From assembly GCA_021799875.1 (NCBI GenBank), contig JAJYZP010000010.1, positions 1-45,068 of the forward strand: a stretch of DNA of 45,068 bases. The letters run 5' to 3'. A program made the position numbers and the translations under genes. Source of the DNA: Actinomycetes bacterium. Lineage in GTDB: Bacteria > Actinomycetota > Acidimicrobiia > Acidimicrobiales > Acidimicrobiaceae. Below are positions 33,352-42,793 of the stretch, piece by piece (within the stretch, counting starts at the first letter, position 1; each line of letters starts with the position of its first letter). A model generated the notes under the pieces. The model ran no database searches, was not told where the DNA came from, and worked only from the letters and a program-made list of their open reading frames with translations.

Positions 33352-34023
33352 GTGATTGATCAGCGCCATCTCGCTATCGCTCGTCAACTCGCTCAGCTCT
33401 ATCCAGGGTCTACTGCTGAACTGTGCGAACTGAACTTCGATAGCCCCTTTCAGCTCTTAGTAGCAACCGTTCTATCGGCTCAGTGTACCGACAAGACGGT
33501 CAACGAGGTTACCGTTGACCTTTTCCGACGCTTTGGGGAGCCAGAGCAGCTCATGGCTGCTGACGAACGTTCGGTTGAACAGGTCATCCGCCGAACCGGA
33601 TTTTTTAGGGTGAAGACCCAGCATATTATCGGTCTCTCGCGTCAGATTTGCGAGAACTTTGATGGGCAAGTACCAACGGAACTTAAGGACTTAGTTACCT
33701 TGCCTGGTGTCGGGCGTAAGACTGCGAACGTCGTTCGATCGGTGGCCTTTGGCTTACCGGGACTGCCCGTCGATACCCACGTCATCCGACTCTCCAATCG
33801 CCTTGGCCTTTCGACAACGAAGGATCCGGTTCGACTCGAGCATGAGCTCTGTGATTGGGTTTCGCCGAGTGAGACCGGGGTCTTCTCGCTCCGTTTGATT
33901 CATCACGGGCGGAAGGTGTGCCGAGCGCGTCGGCCGGCGTGCGGCGAGTGCGCGTTGACAGCGCTCTGTCCGGCAGCGTTCCGATCTCTACCAGGAGGAG
34001 GCTCGAGCACTGATCTGACCTGA
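33352..34023 (+). CDS. nth: Endonuclease III (Nth), DNA glycosylase/AP lyase
   Basis: Removes oxidised pyrimidines and nicks abasic DNA. 223 aa. The helix-hairpin-helix LPGVGRKTANVV carries the catalytic Lys, and VDTHVIRLSNRLGL the catalytic Asp. The C-terminal cluster motif C-x6-C-x2-C-x5-C is intact (CRARRPACGECALTALC) and would hold 4Fe-4S. GTG 33352 gives the usual length. No Shine-Dalgarno at normal spacing, but a TACAGT box 6 nt before the start. Divergent from mshD by 126 bp; convergent with the small helical gene. Confidence 0.94.
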   Translation: MIDQRHLAIARQLAQLYPGSTAELCELNFDSPFQLLVATVLSAQCTDKTVNEVTVDLFRRFGEPEQLMAADERSVEQVIRRTGFFRVKTQHIIGLSRQICENFDGQVPTELKDLVTLPGVGRKTANVVRSVAFGLPGLPVDTHVIRLSNRLGLSTTKDPVRLEHELCDWVSPSETGVFSLRLIHHGRKVCRARRPACGECALTALCPAAFRSLPGGGSSTDLT

Positions 34024-34047
34024 GTGCTTGCAGGGTAGAGAGGTCAT

Positions 34048-34067
34048 GAGCGGACCTTCGGTCGCTC
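34048..34067. terminator. Hairpin between convergent nth and the 81-aa gene
   Basis: GAGCGGACC and GGTCGCTC form an 8-bp stem with one bulged G and a UUCG-type loop. It has no T-run on either side, so terminator function is likely but unproven; its symmetric place fits use from both sides. Confidence 0.5.
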
Positions 34068-34104
34068 CACGCAGGCTTCTTGTGGGAGTAGGGCACGAGG
34101 TGAC

Positions 34105-34350
34105 TTAGAGCTGTTGATGGAGTTTGGCTATTCGTCGAACCGCAGTCAAAAGAGCCTTCTCTACCTGATAGAGCTCTGTCGCAAGGATCTCGTTCTTTTC
34201 TGTCATGAGTTGATCGCCAAGGCCGGAGGCACGCTTTGCGAGCTCATTGATGGTGTATTCCATTGATGACAGCTCCGCCGAAAGGCCATCCATTAGTTTT
34301 GGACTCCGGTAGGTCGGCGCCTCAGGTTTTGCTCTAGCATGCTCATACAC
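34105..34350 (-). CDS. Small helical (coiled-coil-like) hypothetical protein
   Basis: 81 aa, not recognised. After a Pro-rich 20-residue head, residues 20-81 show a regular heptad-like pattern of Leu, Met and Ile (LMDGLSAELSSMEYTINELA ... LYQVEKALLTAVRRIAKLHQQ), typical of a helical bundle or coiled coil. No Cys, no membrane helix. GTG 34350 is the first start; the ribosome binding site is weak. It is divergent from hisD with 41 bp between start codons, so the two promoters must overlap. Coding potential is judged from the amphipathic pattern only. Confidence 0.6.
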   Translation of the reverse strand: MYEHARAKPEAPTYRSPKLMDGLSAELSSMEYTINELAKRASGLGDQLMTEKNEILATELYQVEKALLTAVRRIAKLHQQL

Positions 34351-34391
34351 ACTAGGAAGAGATCTCTGAGGGAAAGCGGGAAGGTCTCAAG

Positions 34392-35693
34392 ATGTTGAAG
34401 ATTCTAGATTTACGAGACTTAGACCTTGTCAATCTCGGAGAGCTGCTTCCGCGTCCTCAGCTACGACGCGAAGAGCCGGTGGATCTGGTCCGGCAGATAA
34501 TTCACCAAGTTCGCGAGCTTGGTGACGAAGCTCTCGTAGCCTTGACGAAGCAGTACGACGGAGTTGAGCTGTCGAAGTTGGTGGTCGAGCCTTCTGAAGT
34601 TATCGCAGCTTACGAACGCATCGATCCTGAGCTCCGCTCCGCGCTCCATTTTGCGTTTGACGCAATCGTGACGCTCAATGGTGATGAACTTCGACGACAT
34701 TACAGCGACCACTCAGGCCCCAGCAATGGCCATGTGATCCACACAAAGTTTGTACCGGTGGAGCGAGCAGGTTGTTACGTACCCGGAGGACGAGCCCGAT
34801 ATCCCTCATCGGTCATTATGACTGCTGGAATTGCGAAGGTAGCGGGGGTCTCTGAGGTTGTCGTCTGCGTTCCCCCCGGTGCGGATGGCCGAGTCGACGA
34901 CGCGACCCTAGCGGCGTGTCACATCTGCTCTGTCGATGTGGTGGTAGCGGTCGGTGGAGCGCAAGCGATAGCGGCCATGGCCTATGGCACGACGTCGGTT
35001 CCGAAGGTGGACGTTATTGTGGGTCCTGGAAACACCTATGTTTCGTTGGCTAAGCGAGAGGTCTCCGGAGTTGTCGGGGTGCCCTCGTCGTTCGCTGGTC
35101 CATCTGAGGTTGTCGTCATCGCAGATCGGTCGACACCCCCGCTCTGGGCGGCAGTTGATGTGGCTGTACAGGCCGAGCACGGTCCTGAGGGACTTGCGTG
35201 GTTGATCACCTGGGACCTCGAGTACGCCGAAGCGGTCGCTTCGGAGCTGAACACGTACGTCGAGAGTTCTCCACGAGCTGATCAGATTCGCTCTACCTTG
35301 GAGGAGGGTGGCTACGCCGTCGTCGTCTCTGACCGAGAGGCCGCTCATCGTGTCTCGAACTTCATTGCTCCGGAACATCTTGAGCTTCTCTACGAAGACC
35401 CGTCACGCGACTATCACCTCATCACTGCGGCGGGAGCCGTCTTTGCTGGCGTTACGGGGACTGCCGCCTTCGGCGATTACGTCGCAGGCCCTTCCCACGT
35501 CTTGCCTACTTTTGGCACCGCCCGCTTCGCTTCGGTGCTCTCAGTGGTCGATTTTCTCAAGCGTCTCCACATCGTCGAAGTCGGAGAGGGTGCTCTCGGA
35601 GCGGCGGCGGAGGCGGGAGAGAGGTTGGCGCGTTCAGAAGGTCTTGAAGCGCACCGATACTCCTTAGAGCTCCGTCGGAGCGCTTCGCTATGA
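34392..35693 (+). CDS. hisD: Histidinol dehydrogenase
   Basis: Two-step NAD-dependent oxidation of histidinol to histidine, the last step of the pathway. 433 aa, normal length. Visible are the KFVPVERAGCYVPGGRARYPSSV block, the DVIVGPGNTYVSLAKREV nucleotide-site segment, GPSEVVVIAD, AQAEHGPEG and the C-terminal GPSHVLPTFGTARF with zinc and catalytic His. GGGAAGG lies about 8 nt before ATG 34392. It is the first gene of the his-trp operon, and its stop overlaps the hisC start (ATGA). Confidence 0.96.
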   Translation: MLKILDLRDLDLVNLGELLPRPQLRREEPVDLVRQIIHQVRELGDEALVALTKQYDGVELSKLVVEPSEVIAAYERIDPELRSALHFAFDAIVTLNGDELRRHYSDHSGPSNGHVIHTKFVPVERAGCYVPGGRARYPSSVIMTAGIAKVAGVSEVVVCVPPGADGRVDDATLAACHICSVDVVVAVGGAQAIAAMAYGTTSVPKVDVIVGPGNTYVSLAKREVSGVVGVPSSFAGPSEVVVIADRSTPPLWAAVDVAVQAEHGPEGLAWLITWDLEYAEAVASELNTYVESSPRADQIRSTLEEGGYAVVVSDREAAHRVSNFIAPEHLELLYEDPSRDYHLITAAGAVFAGVTGTAAFGDYVAGPSHVLPTFGTARFASVLSVVDFLKRLHIVEVGEGALGAAAEAGERLARSEGLEAHRYSLELRRSASL

Positions 35694-36748
35694 TCCCTCG
35701 TCCTCGTGGCTCACTTGAGCTTCGGCGGGGATATCACTCGCCCCAGCTCGAACTCGAAGTCCGTCTCAACACGAACGAGTCCCCGTTTCCGCCCCCGGAA
35801 GGCTTCTCTCGTCGATTGGCCGAACGAATCTCGAAGCTCTCCCTCAACCGCTATCCCGATCGCTCCTATCGGATGGTTCGTGAGGCATTAGGTGGATTCG
35901 TCGGGGTTGGAGCCGATCGAATCTTCGTTGGTAATGGCTCAAACGAGGTGCTCCTCAACGTAGCGCTTGGATATGGTGGACCGGGCCGCCGAGCCGTTGT
36001 GTTCGAGCCAACGTACTCTCTGCACGCCCACATCGCCACGAAGGTCTCGACCGAGGTCACGAGCCTGCCTCGCTCGAGCGACTATCGCATCACCGTCGAC
36101 GAGTACGTGCTTCCCTCGATCGAGACGGCCTCTCTTGTCTACCTCTGTACACCGAATAATCCGACTGGAATCGTCGAGGACCCCCAAGATGTGTTGAGGA
36201 TTGTGGCGCATAGCCGTGGGCTCGTAGTTCTGGATGAGGCGTACGGTGACTTTTCGGCTCAAACTCGAGCGAACGTTGCTCTCATGGGTGACAGTGTGAT
36301 CTCGGTACGGACCTTTTCGAAGTGGTTCTCACTCGCGGGACTTCGTTTTGGTTACAGTATCGCTCATCCAGAGGTAACGGCCACTCTTGATGAGGTCGTT
36401 CTTCCCTATCACTTTGATCAGATCAAGCAGGCGGCCGTCCTTACGGTACTGGAGATGGTAGAGGAGTTTGATGCGCAATCTGCGATGCTCGTACATCATC
36501 GCGAGGAGCTCCGCCGAGGCATTGCAGAGCTCGGTATTGCGACGCTTCCTTCATCCACGAACTTTCTCCTGATGCTGCTTCCCGGACGGGACGCTTCCCT
36601 GCTCTGGCGTAGGCTCGTGGAGAGGTCGGTCTTGGTTCGAGATACAACTGGCTGGCCCGGTCTGCCTTCATCTCTGCGAGTGACGGTTGGTTCGCAAACG
36701 GAGAACGCTCGGTTCCTCGAAGCCTTTGCCACGGTTCTCACTGCTTAG
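35690..36748 (+). CDS. hisC: Histidinol-phosphate aminotransferase
   Basis: PLP enzyme of 352 aa that converts imidazole acetol phosphate to histidinol phosphate. Class I/II aminotransferase signatures: LNTNESPFPPP, GNGSNEVLLN, CTPNNPTG, the Asp-Tyr pair LDEAYGDFS and RTFSKWFSLAGLRFGY with the PLP-binding Lys. The start overlaps the hisD stop by 4 bp. 17 bp separate it from hisB, the widest gap between hisC and hisF. Confidence 0.95.
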   Translation: MIPRPRGSLELRRGYHSPQLELEVRLNTNESPFPPPEGFSRRLAERISKLSLNRYPDRSYRMVREALGGFVGVGADRIFVGNGSNEVLLNVALGYGGPGRRAVVFEPTYSLHAHIATKVSTEVTSLPRSSDYRITVDEYVLPSIETASLVYLCTPNNPTGIVEDPQDVLRIVAHSRGLVVLDEAYGDFSAQTRANVALMGDSVISVRTFSKWFSLAGLRFGYSIAHPEVTATLDEVVLPYHFDQIKQAAVLTVLEMVEEFDAQSAMLVHHREELRRGIAELGIATLPSSTNFLLMLLPGRDASLLWRRLVERSVLVRDTTGWPGLPSSLRVTVGSQTENARFLEAFATVLTA

Positions 36749-36765
36749 GCTAACCTCATAGCACT

Positions 36766-37371
36766 ATGGGAGCTCTTCAGGAACGATTCGGTAGTTGTCG
36801 GCGGACGACGAAAGAGACGACGATAGCTCTGTCGATTGTGCTCGATGGGGGAGGAGAGTCCTCCATCACAACCGGAATACCATTCTTCGATCATACTTTG
36901 GAGCAGATCGCGAAGCATGGTGGGCTCGTGCTCGAAGTTGCAGCCACGGGAGATCTCGAGGTCGATACACATCACGTCGTCGAAGACGTTGGAATCTGCT
37001 TTGGCACGGCGCTGCATGAGGCACTCGGCGACCGTAGTGGAGTAAGGCGCTTCTCTGATGTTGCTGTTCCAATGGACGAGACTCTCATCTCTGTTGCCCT
37101 TGATCTCTCCGGTCGTCCTTACCTGTACTATGACGTTTCACCACCGTCGCCGTACCCTCTTGGTTCGCCTGGGTACGATCCGCAGCTCACCGAGGAGTTT
37201 TTCCGCGCACTGGTGATAAGCTCGGGCATCACTCTCCATATCTCAATGGTGCGCGGGAGAAATACCCACCATATCGTGGAAGCAGTGAGCAAAGCGTTCG
37301 GACGTGCCCTTCGAGAGGCGAAGGAGGTTATCGGGGAAGATATTCCTTCTACCAAAGGAAGTCTCTCATGA
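36766..37371 (+). CDS. hisB: Imidazoleglycerol-phosphate dehydratase
   Basis: Mn-dependent dehydratase of histidine synthesis. 201 aa, stand-alone type without the phosphatase domain of enteric HisB. Metal-binding repeats are present: TGIPFFDHTLEQIAKHGG with DTHHVVEDVGICFG, and later RGRNTHHIVEAVSKAFGRAL. No clear Shine-Dalgarno before ATG 36766, so it may depend on read-through translation from hisC. Overlaps hisH by 4 bp. Confidence 0.96.
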   Translation: MGALQERFGSCRRTTKETTIALSIVLDGGGESSITTGIPFFDHTLEQIAKHGGLVLEVAATGDLEVDTHHVVEDVGICFGTALHEALGDRSGVRRFSDVAVPMDETLISVALDLSGRPYLYYDVSPPSPYPLGSPGYDPQLTEEFFRALVISSGITLHISMVRGRNTHHIVEAVSKAFGRALREAKEVIGEDIPSTKGSLS

Positions 37372-38042
37372 CTATTGGCGTCGTTGACTATGGAATCGGT
37401 AACCTCTACTCGTGTTTTAAAGCGATTGAGGCTGCTGGTGGAGATGTAGTGATGATGGATCGACCTCAGGAGCTCGTGGGTGCTGATGCACTTGTGGTTC
37501 CTGGCGTTGGAGATTTTGGAGCCTGTGTTCGGGCCCTGCGTCAAGGTGGTTTTGAAGAGCCACTGCGCGAAATGCTTGCCAAGGAACGACCGGTTCTAGG
37601 TATCTGTGTCGGGATGCAGATGCTCTTTGAAGGCTCTGACGAGGCCCCTGGTGAGGATGGTCTTGGCATCTTAGCTGGTCGCGTTCGTCGGCTTGGACCA
37701 GGAGTTCGTCTTCCCCAGATGCAGTGGAATACCTTAAGCTACGTACCGTCTCCAATCGCTTCCGAATCGAATGACTCATCGACCTCGTATCCCTCGCTTT
37801 TTCGAGGCCTGCCTGAAGGGTTGTGGGTCTACTTTGTGCACTCCTACGGTGTGGCTCTTGGTGAGTTCACCACGGCGTCGTCGTGCTACGGTGACACCTT
37901 TAGCGCTGCGGTGCAAAGGGGTTTGCTGTACGGAACCCAGTTTCATCCCGAGAAGTCCTCTTCTGTCGGACTGTCCATTTTGAGAAACTTCGTCGAGATC
38001 GTGAGAGAGATGAACGTAAAGAGAGAGGTCGAGAGGGCGTGA
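37368..38042 (+). CDS. hisH: Imidazole glycerol phosphate synthase, glutaminase subunit
   Basis: Class I glutaminase giving ammonia to HisF. 224 aa. The catalytic Cys is in GICVGMQML, and His and Glu are in GTQFHPEKSS, so the triad is complete. The N-terminus is VVDYGIGNLYSCFKA, typical of HisH. Overlaps hisB (ATGA) and hisA (GTGA). HisH and HisF form the synthase complex; hisA lies between them, as often seen. Confidence 0.95.
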   Translation: MTIGVVDYGIGNLYSCFKAIEAAGGDVVMMDRPQELVGADALVVPGVGDFGACVRALRQGGFEEPLREMLAKERPVLGICVGMQMLFEGSDEAPGEDGLGILAGRVRRLGPGVRLPQMQWNTLSYVPSPIASESNDSSTSYPSLFRGLPEGLWVYFVHSYGVALGEFTTASSCYGDTFSAAVQRGLLYGTQFHPEKSSSVGLSILRNFVEIVREMNVKREVERA

Positions 38043-38779
38043 AGGTAATTCCGGCGGTCGACGTCTTAGATGGACGCTGCGTTCGACTCATACAGGGAGA
38101 CTACAGTCGACGGATCTACTACAAAGGTGTCGTTGAGGCAGCTGAGGAGTACCGTTTGCTCGGTGCAACGGAACTCCATCTCGTTGATCTGAACGCAGCG
38201 AGAAGTGGCGAGGCCTCGAGTGATGAGCTCGTAGCGAGCGTGCTCGCGATGTCAGAGCTAGCTGTTGAGGTAGGGGGAGGCATTCGTAGCCGCAGCGTTG
38301 CGGAGCGGTACTTCGCTCTTGGCGCAGAACGGATCGTTGTTGGCTCTTCCATCGTTGATGACTTTGCACTCTTCCGTGAGTTGTGTCAGGCCTATCCCGG
38401 TAGAGTCGTGGCCTCGCTCGATTACCGGCGAGAGGCTGGTCAGCGCTACCTAGCGACGCACGGCTGGGAGGACGGGAGCGACCTCCCTCTTCTTGAGGGA
38501 TGTGCATTGGTTGTAGAAGCGGGCTGTCGGCGCGTGCTTGCAACCGACGTCTCTCGGGATGGCATGATGGAAGGGACGGATCTCGATACCTACGAAGAGA
38601 TTCTGCACAGCTTCGATGTGGAGCTGATTGCATCTGGCGGAGTCGGTTCGATCCACGATCTCGAACGTGTGGATTCGCTCGAGGTGAGTGGGAGAGGAAT
38701 CTACGGGGTTGTCGTCGGGAGAGCCTTTTTTGAAGGTCGGATCGATGTAGCTGAGGCTCTTCGTCGATGGAGTCGGTAA
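38039..38779 (+). CDS. hisA: Phosphoribosylformimino-5-aminoimidazole carboxamide ribotide isomerase
   Basis: TIM-barrel isomerase of 246 aa. Starts [20 protein letters not shown] with catalytic Asp 8 and has the second acidic residue in [16 protein letters not shown]. Phosphate sites are VGGGIRS and SGGVGSI. In actinobacteria this protein may be PriA, which also serves as tryptophan-pathway TrpF; the downstream trpE makes that worth considering, though I cannot separate HisA from PriA by eye. GTG 38039 overlaps the hisH stop; the last 13 bp overlap hisF. Confidence 0.93.
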   Translation: MKVIPAVDVLDGRCVRLIQGDYSRRIYYKGVVEAAEEYRLLGATELHLVDLNAARSGEASSDELVASVLAMSELAVEVGGGIRSRSVAERYFALGAERIVVGSSIVDDFALFRELCQAYPGRVVASLDYRREAGQRYLATHGWEDGSDLPLLEGCALVVEAGCRRVLATDVSRDGMMEGTDLDTYEEILHSFDVELIASGGVGSIHDLERVDSLEVSGRGIYGVVVGRAFFEGRIDVAEALRRWSR

Positions 38780-39561
38780 GGGTCATACCGTGTCTGGACG
38801 TACGCGCCGGACGGGTCGTGAAGGGTGTGAACTTTCTCGCGTTGCGAGACGCTGGAGACCCAGTTGCGCTTGGTGCGTACTACGAGTCGCAAGGGGCCGA
38901 TGAACTCGTCTTCTTGGATATCAACGCATCGATCGAAGGTCGTGCAACGCTCATTGAGCTGGTGCGTCGTTGCGCTGAGTCGGTCTTCATCCCGCTCACC
39001 GTCGGCGGGGGGGTCGACTCCATCGCCTCTGCGGAAGCACTCCTACGAGCCGGTGCGGACAAGGTCTCGGTGAACTCGTCGGCGGTTGCGGAGCCCAACC
39101 TGATCTCCGATCTCGCCCAGCGGTTCGGTCGGCAGTGTGTTGTCGTTGCGGTTGACGCTCGTCGACGTCACGACCGTTTTGTCGTCGTCACCCATGGTGG
39201 GCGCAGAGAGACCGAGATCGACGCTTTGGAGTGGGTTAGTAGAGTTACAGAGCTTGGTGCAGGTGAGATTTTGGTGACCTCCATGGATCGCGATGGAACG
39301 AAGGACGGTTACGACCTTGCGCTGCTTGCCTCGATCAGTTCCGCGGTCAACGTACCAATCATCGCATCAGGTGGGGTTGGTAAACAACAAGACTTTGTAG
39401 ATGGTGTGCTTCAAGGGGGAGCACAAGGACTTCTCGCCGCTTCGGTCTTTCATTTTGGGGAGCTCTCTATCGCCTCAGTGAAGACCGCCCTCAGCGATGC
39501 TGGAATCTCGGTCCGTCAGACTGGTGAGCCCGATGGAGATATCCATGCGTCGAGGACGTAG
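38767..39561 (+). CDS. hisF: Imidazole glycerol phosphate synthase, cyclase subunit
   Basis: TIM-barrel cyclase, 264 aa, partner of HisH. Starts [19 protein letters not shown] with catalytic Asp, then [21 protein letters not shown] and [14 protein letters not shown] with the second catalytic Asp, and SGGVG. The ATG lies 13 bp inside hisA. It is followed, after 32 bp, by the GroES-like gene rather than by hisI. Confidence 0.96.
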   Translation: MESVRVIPCLDVRAGRVVKGVNFLALRDAGDPVALGAYYESQGADELVFLDINASIEGRATLIELVRRCAESVFIPLTVGGGVDSIASAEALLRAGADKVSVNSSAVAEPNLISDLAQRFGRQCVVVAVDARRRHDRFVVVTHGGRRETEIDALEWVSRVTELGAGEILVTSMDRDGTKDGYDLALLASISSAVNVPIIASGGVGKQQDFVDGVLQGGAQGLLAASVFHFGELSIASVKTALSDAGISVRQTGEPDGDIHASRT

Positions 39562-39593
39562 AAGAGTGGCGCTCCGAGTTGAATGGATGGACT

Positions 39594-39917
39594 ATGGGCG
39601 ATAGAGCACGACAACCAGTAACCATGCTGTCAGACCGCATTTTGGTCTCCCAGCCTACAAACGAGGGTGAGCGGCAATCGCGTTCGGGAATCTTGATACC
39701 GGCCACTGCACAAGTGCCGCGCCGGCTGGTCTGGGCCGAGGTGGTTGCAGTTGGTCCGGGTGTGAGAAGCGTGAAAGCGGGCGATACCGTCCTGTTCTCT
39801 CCCGAGGACCGTTTTGAAGTTGAGGTGCAAGGTGAAGACTACATCATCTTGCGAGAGCGCGATGTGCACGCGATAGCGGCCGAGCGGATCGAGAGCGTGA
39901 CGGGTCTCTACCTCTGA
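39594..39917 (+). CDS. GroES-like (Cpn10) protein inside the his-trp operon
   Basis: 107 aa from ATG 39594; TTG 39579 or ATG 39624 are alternatives. The Cpn10 fold is recognisable: LSDRILV at the start, mobile loop [10 protein letters not shown] with the hydrophobic triplet that would bind Gro[25 protein letters not shown], and a [17 protein letters not shown] end. It lacks the Gly-rich roof loop, and the region after the mobile loop differs from housekeeping GroES. No groEL is nearby. The TGATG overlap with hisI indicates translation coupling. It may be a second co-chaperonin or a repurposed relative; client unknown. Confidence 0.78.
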   Translation: MGDRARQPVTMLSDRILVSQPTNEGERQSRSGILIPATAQVPRRLVWAEVVAVGPGVRSVKAGDTVLFSPEDRFEVEVQGEDYIILRERDVHAIAAERIESVTGLYL

Positions 39918-40288
39918 TGGGCCAGTTCTTTGCTTCAGGTCTCTCGGTCGACCTCGATCTGGTAGCGAGGCTCAAGTTCGGTGCGGATGGCTTAATTCCA
40001 GTCATAGTGACCGATGAAGAGGGAGTCGTCTTGATGCTCGCCTACAGTGACGAGGAGGCGGTGCGACGGACGCTTGAGACGAAACACAGCTGGTTCTACT
40101 CTCGTTCGAGGCAGGCCTATTGGGAGAAGGGTGCTACTTCGGGTAACTTCCAAGTTGTGCGTGAGATTCGGACCGATTGTGACTTTGATACGCTGCTCTA
40201 CCAGGTTGAACAGGTGGGGTCTGGAGCGTGTCACAACGGAACATACTCGTGTTTTACCTCAGTCGTTGCTCAAGGATCAGAGAGATGA
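39917..40288 (+). CDS. hisI: Phosphoribosyl-AMP cyclohydrolase
   Basis: Third step of histidine synthesis. 123 aa, single-domain HisI without the HisE pyrophosphatase domain. Typical blocks are [19 protein letters not shown], the metal site [13 protein letters not shown] and the CHNG...SCF pair of Cys. hisE and hisG are not in the window. The ATG overlaps the GroES-like stop, and the stop overlaps trpE (ATGA). Confidence 0.94.
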   Translation: MGQFFASGLSVDLDLVARLKFGADGLIPVIVTDEEGVVLMLAYSDEEAVRRTLETKHSWFYSRSRQAYWEKGATSGNFQVVREIRTDCDFDTLLYQVEQVGSGACHNGTYSCFTSVVAQGSER

Positions 40289-41853
40289 CCGATGATCGCT
40301 TCTCGTCGAGCTCGTTCTCTCCTGACGAGGAGTCTTTTCTGCAAAGTGCCCGAGGGCGGCGTATTCTCTCGGTGACGTTAGAACTCAACTCCGATACTGA
40401 GACGCCGGTATCGACCTATGCCAAACTGGTCGGCGACGAGGTCGGGTTTTTGTTGGAGTCGGTGGAGCAGGGAGAGCGATGGTCTCGCTACTCGGTACTT
40501 GGGCGCAGACCCTTGGGCGTTGTGTCGCTTCGCAATGGAGTCGTGAGCTGTGATGGTGATCTCGCTGAGGAGCTCGAGATCGTCAGGACAGATGGAATCT
40601 TTGCCGCACTTCGTAGCCTGCTCGTGAACTTCAAGGTGGAGCGCCAGGACGAGCGTTTACTACTTCAAAATGGTCTCGTTGGCTATCTGGGATACGACAC
40701 CGTACGAGAGATCGAGTCACTTCCTCACCAACCTCGTGATCTCAAAGGTCACCCTGACGCTTCGTTCCAGCTCACTGGCGAGGTTGTCGTCTTCGATCAC
40801 TGGCGACAAGTTATGACGCTCGTCAAGAACGTTCTCTGTCCGATCGGGGCCGACGACGCTACGATAGCGAAACTCTATCGGGTATCCAAGGAGGCGCTTG
40901 TGGAGATGGTTGCAGCCATCGAAAAACCGGTGTCACGATCGTTAGTTGCGCTGAACGATGGAGTCCGGCCTGAGATCGAGCTCGATCGATGGACGACCTC
41001 GGAGCAGTACGTTGACGCGGTACGGGCTGCAAAGGAACATATCTTGGCGGGCGACGTCTTTCAAGTTGTTTTGTCTCAATGCTTTGGATTCCAGCTTCAG
41101 CCATCGCCCTTTGAGCTCTACCGAGTCCTTCGACGGGTCAATCCGTCTCCGTACATGTACTACCTGCAGTCTCCTGAGGTGAGCGTGGTTGGCTCGTCGC
41201 CAGAGGCGCTCGTGAAGCTTGAGGGGCGTAGAGTGATCTCTCGTCCGATCGCTGGTACTCGACGGCGGGGCAACGATAGCGCTCATGACGCCGTCCTTGC
41301 GGCCGAACTTCTTGAGCACCCAAAGGAGAGAGCCGAACACGTGATGTTGGTAGATCTTGCTCGCAACGACCTGGGGCGAGTCGGCGAGTTTGGATCGGTC
41401 AGCGTTGACGAGTTTATGACTCTCGAGCGATACTCCCACGTCATGCATATGACCTCTCAAGTCTCTGCGATGATTCGAGAACCCATCGACGCCATCGACG
41501 TACTCCGAGCGACCCTTCCTGCAGGCACACTCTCTGGGGCTCCAAAGGTGCGAGCAATGGAGCTTATCGATGAGCTCGAGACCTCCAAGCGCTCCATCTA
41601 CGGCGGAGTCTTAGGCTATCTCGGTTTCGATGGCGATCTCGACGTTGCGATCACGATACGTACCGCTGTGATCGACAGAGATGGCAAGGGCTACGTGCAG
41701 GCCGGAGCTGGAATCGTAGCAGATTCTGATCCGCACGATGAGGATCGTGAGTGCGTGAGTAAGGCTTCTGCTGTTCTCGTCGCCGTAGCACTCACGAACT
41801 CCCTGAACGATTCGACGGCAGTGTCTCTTTCGAGCGAGCAGTTCGATGTCTGA
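40285..41853 (+). CDS. trpE: Anthranilate synthase component I
   Basis: Converts chorismate and ammonia to anthranilate. 522 aa. The N-terminal regulatory region has the [18 protein letters not shown] element near the tryptophan-binding site. Chorismate-binding motifs are [12 protein letters not shown] (Gln in the place where MenF has Lys), [53 protein letters not shown] and [14 protein letters not shown] 40285 (AAGGA upstream) overlaps the hisI stop; an upstream frame extension is not needed. The partner trpG is not adjacent. Stop overlaps ygfZ by 8 bp. Confidence 0.94.
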   Translation: MTDDRFSSSSFSPDEESFLQSARGRRILSVTLELNSDTETPVSTYAKLVGDEVGFLLESVEQGERWSRYSVLGRRPLGVVSLRNGVVSCDGDLAEELEIVRTDGIFAALRSLLVNFKVERQDERLLLQNGLVGYLGYDTVREIESLPHQPRDLKGHPDASFQLTGEVVVFDHWRQVMTLVKNVLCPIGADDATIAKLYRVSKEALVEMVAAIEKPVSRSLVALNDGVRPEIELDRWTTSEQYVDAVRAAKEHILAGDVFQVVLSQCFGFQLQPSPFELYRVLRRVNPSPYMYYLQSPEVSVVGSSPEALVKLEGRRVISRPIAGTRRRGNDSAHDAVLAAELLEHPKERAEHVMLVDLARNDLGRVGEFGSVSVDEFMTLERYSHVMHMTSQVSAMIREPIDAIDVLRATLPAGTLSGAPKVRAMELIDELETSKRSIYGGVLGYLGFDGDLDVAITIRTAVIDRDGKGYVQAGAGIVADSDPHDEDRECVSKASAVLVAVALTNSLNDSTAVSLSSEQFDV

Positions 41854-42793
41854 CTCGCTGGCTACGGGTTCGTCCGTTTTTCATCGAACCTTCGATCTCG
41901 TGAGTGTGGTTGGACCGGGTGCTACCGCGTTCCTCCATTCACAGGTGACGTCAGACCTGGAGTCTGTGGTCGCAGCCGGAGCGTCAAACACTGCGGTCGA
42001 CACGTTAATACTGGAACCCTCGGGCAAGGTGGCAGCGATAGCGGTCTGTCGCTGGACATCTAGCGAGCAGCGGTGGGATCTCTTCGTTGAACACGGCTAC
42101 GGATCTCGGGTGATCGAGCGACTTCAACGTTTTTTCCTTCGCGTGAAGGCAGAGCTCACCCTCCAATCTCGAACATGCTCGTTGATCGATCGATCGGATC
42201 TCGTTAGTGATGACGTTCTCGTCTCGACTCCTGCTCCACTCTTTTTTCTTGGACTGGCACTCCTCAACGATGCCGGTGAGGTGAACAATTCTTCGATCGC
42301 AGGAGTGGATCTGAGCTCTGCGATCCAAGACGATATCGACCGCTGGGAGCGCCGTCGTCTGCGCCTCTGTACTCCGTCAATGAGCCACGAGCTGTTGAGG
42401 GAGCGAGTGCCGGCGAGTCTTGGGTCCAGGGTGATGGCGAGGGCAGTGTCCTTGACGAAGGGTTGCTACACAGGGCAAGAACTCGTTGCTCGTATGGACG
42501 CTCGTCAAGCGCGACCGCCTGAGACGATCGTTGCCGCTCGCATACCCTCTGATGAACTCTCTTCTGAGTTGAGGTCGAGGGCTCTCAGGCGCGGTGACAC
42601 GGCACTCATCGAGATACAAATGGTGGACGGAGAGGGTCAAAGTATTGGGGAAGTGACGTCTCTGGGTATCGATGACCATGGCGAGCTTCGGGTGCTCGGA
42701 TTTCGTCGACGATCGTTCGCTGACGAAGAAATTCTTCGACTTGTGGTAAACGATGTGCTCTACAGTCTCGAGGTCGTAGACGCCGTTGGTTGA
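41846..42793 (+). CDS. ygfZ: YgfZ/GcvT-domain folate-binding protein
   Basis: 315 aa. It has the YgfZ signature KGCYTGQELVARMD (family K-G-C-Y-x-G-Q-E), with the conserved Cys, in a GcvT-like fold. YgfZ proteins use tetrahydrofolate and assist repair or maturation of some Fe-S enzymes, such as radical-SAM proteins; RlmN and Nth in this window are Fe-S enzymes, but a link is only possible, not shown. The N-terminus (FHRTFDLVSVVGPGATAFLHSQVTSDL) is also family-typical. Last gene of the operon. No clear terminator follows. Confidence 0.9.
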   Translation: MSDSLATGSSVFHRTFDLVSVVGPGATAFLHSQVTSDLESVVAAGASNTAVDTLILEPSGKVAAIAVCRWTSSEQRWDLFVEHGYGSRVIERLQRFFLRVKAELTLQSRTCSLIDRSDLVSDDVLVSTPAPLFFLGLALLNDAGEVNNSSIAGVDLSSAIQDDIDRWERRRLRLCTPSMSHELLRERVPASLGSRVMARAVSLTKGCYTGQELVARMDARQARPPETIVAARIPSDELSSELRSRALRRGDTALIEIQMVDGEGQSIGEVTSLGIDDHGELRVLGFRRRSFADEEILRLVVNDVLYSLEVVDAVG

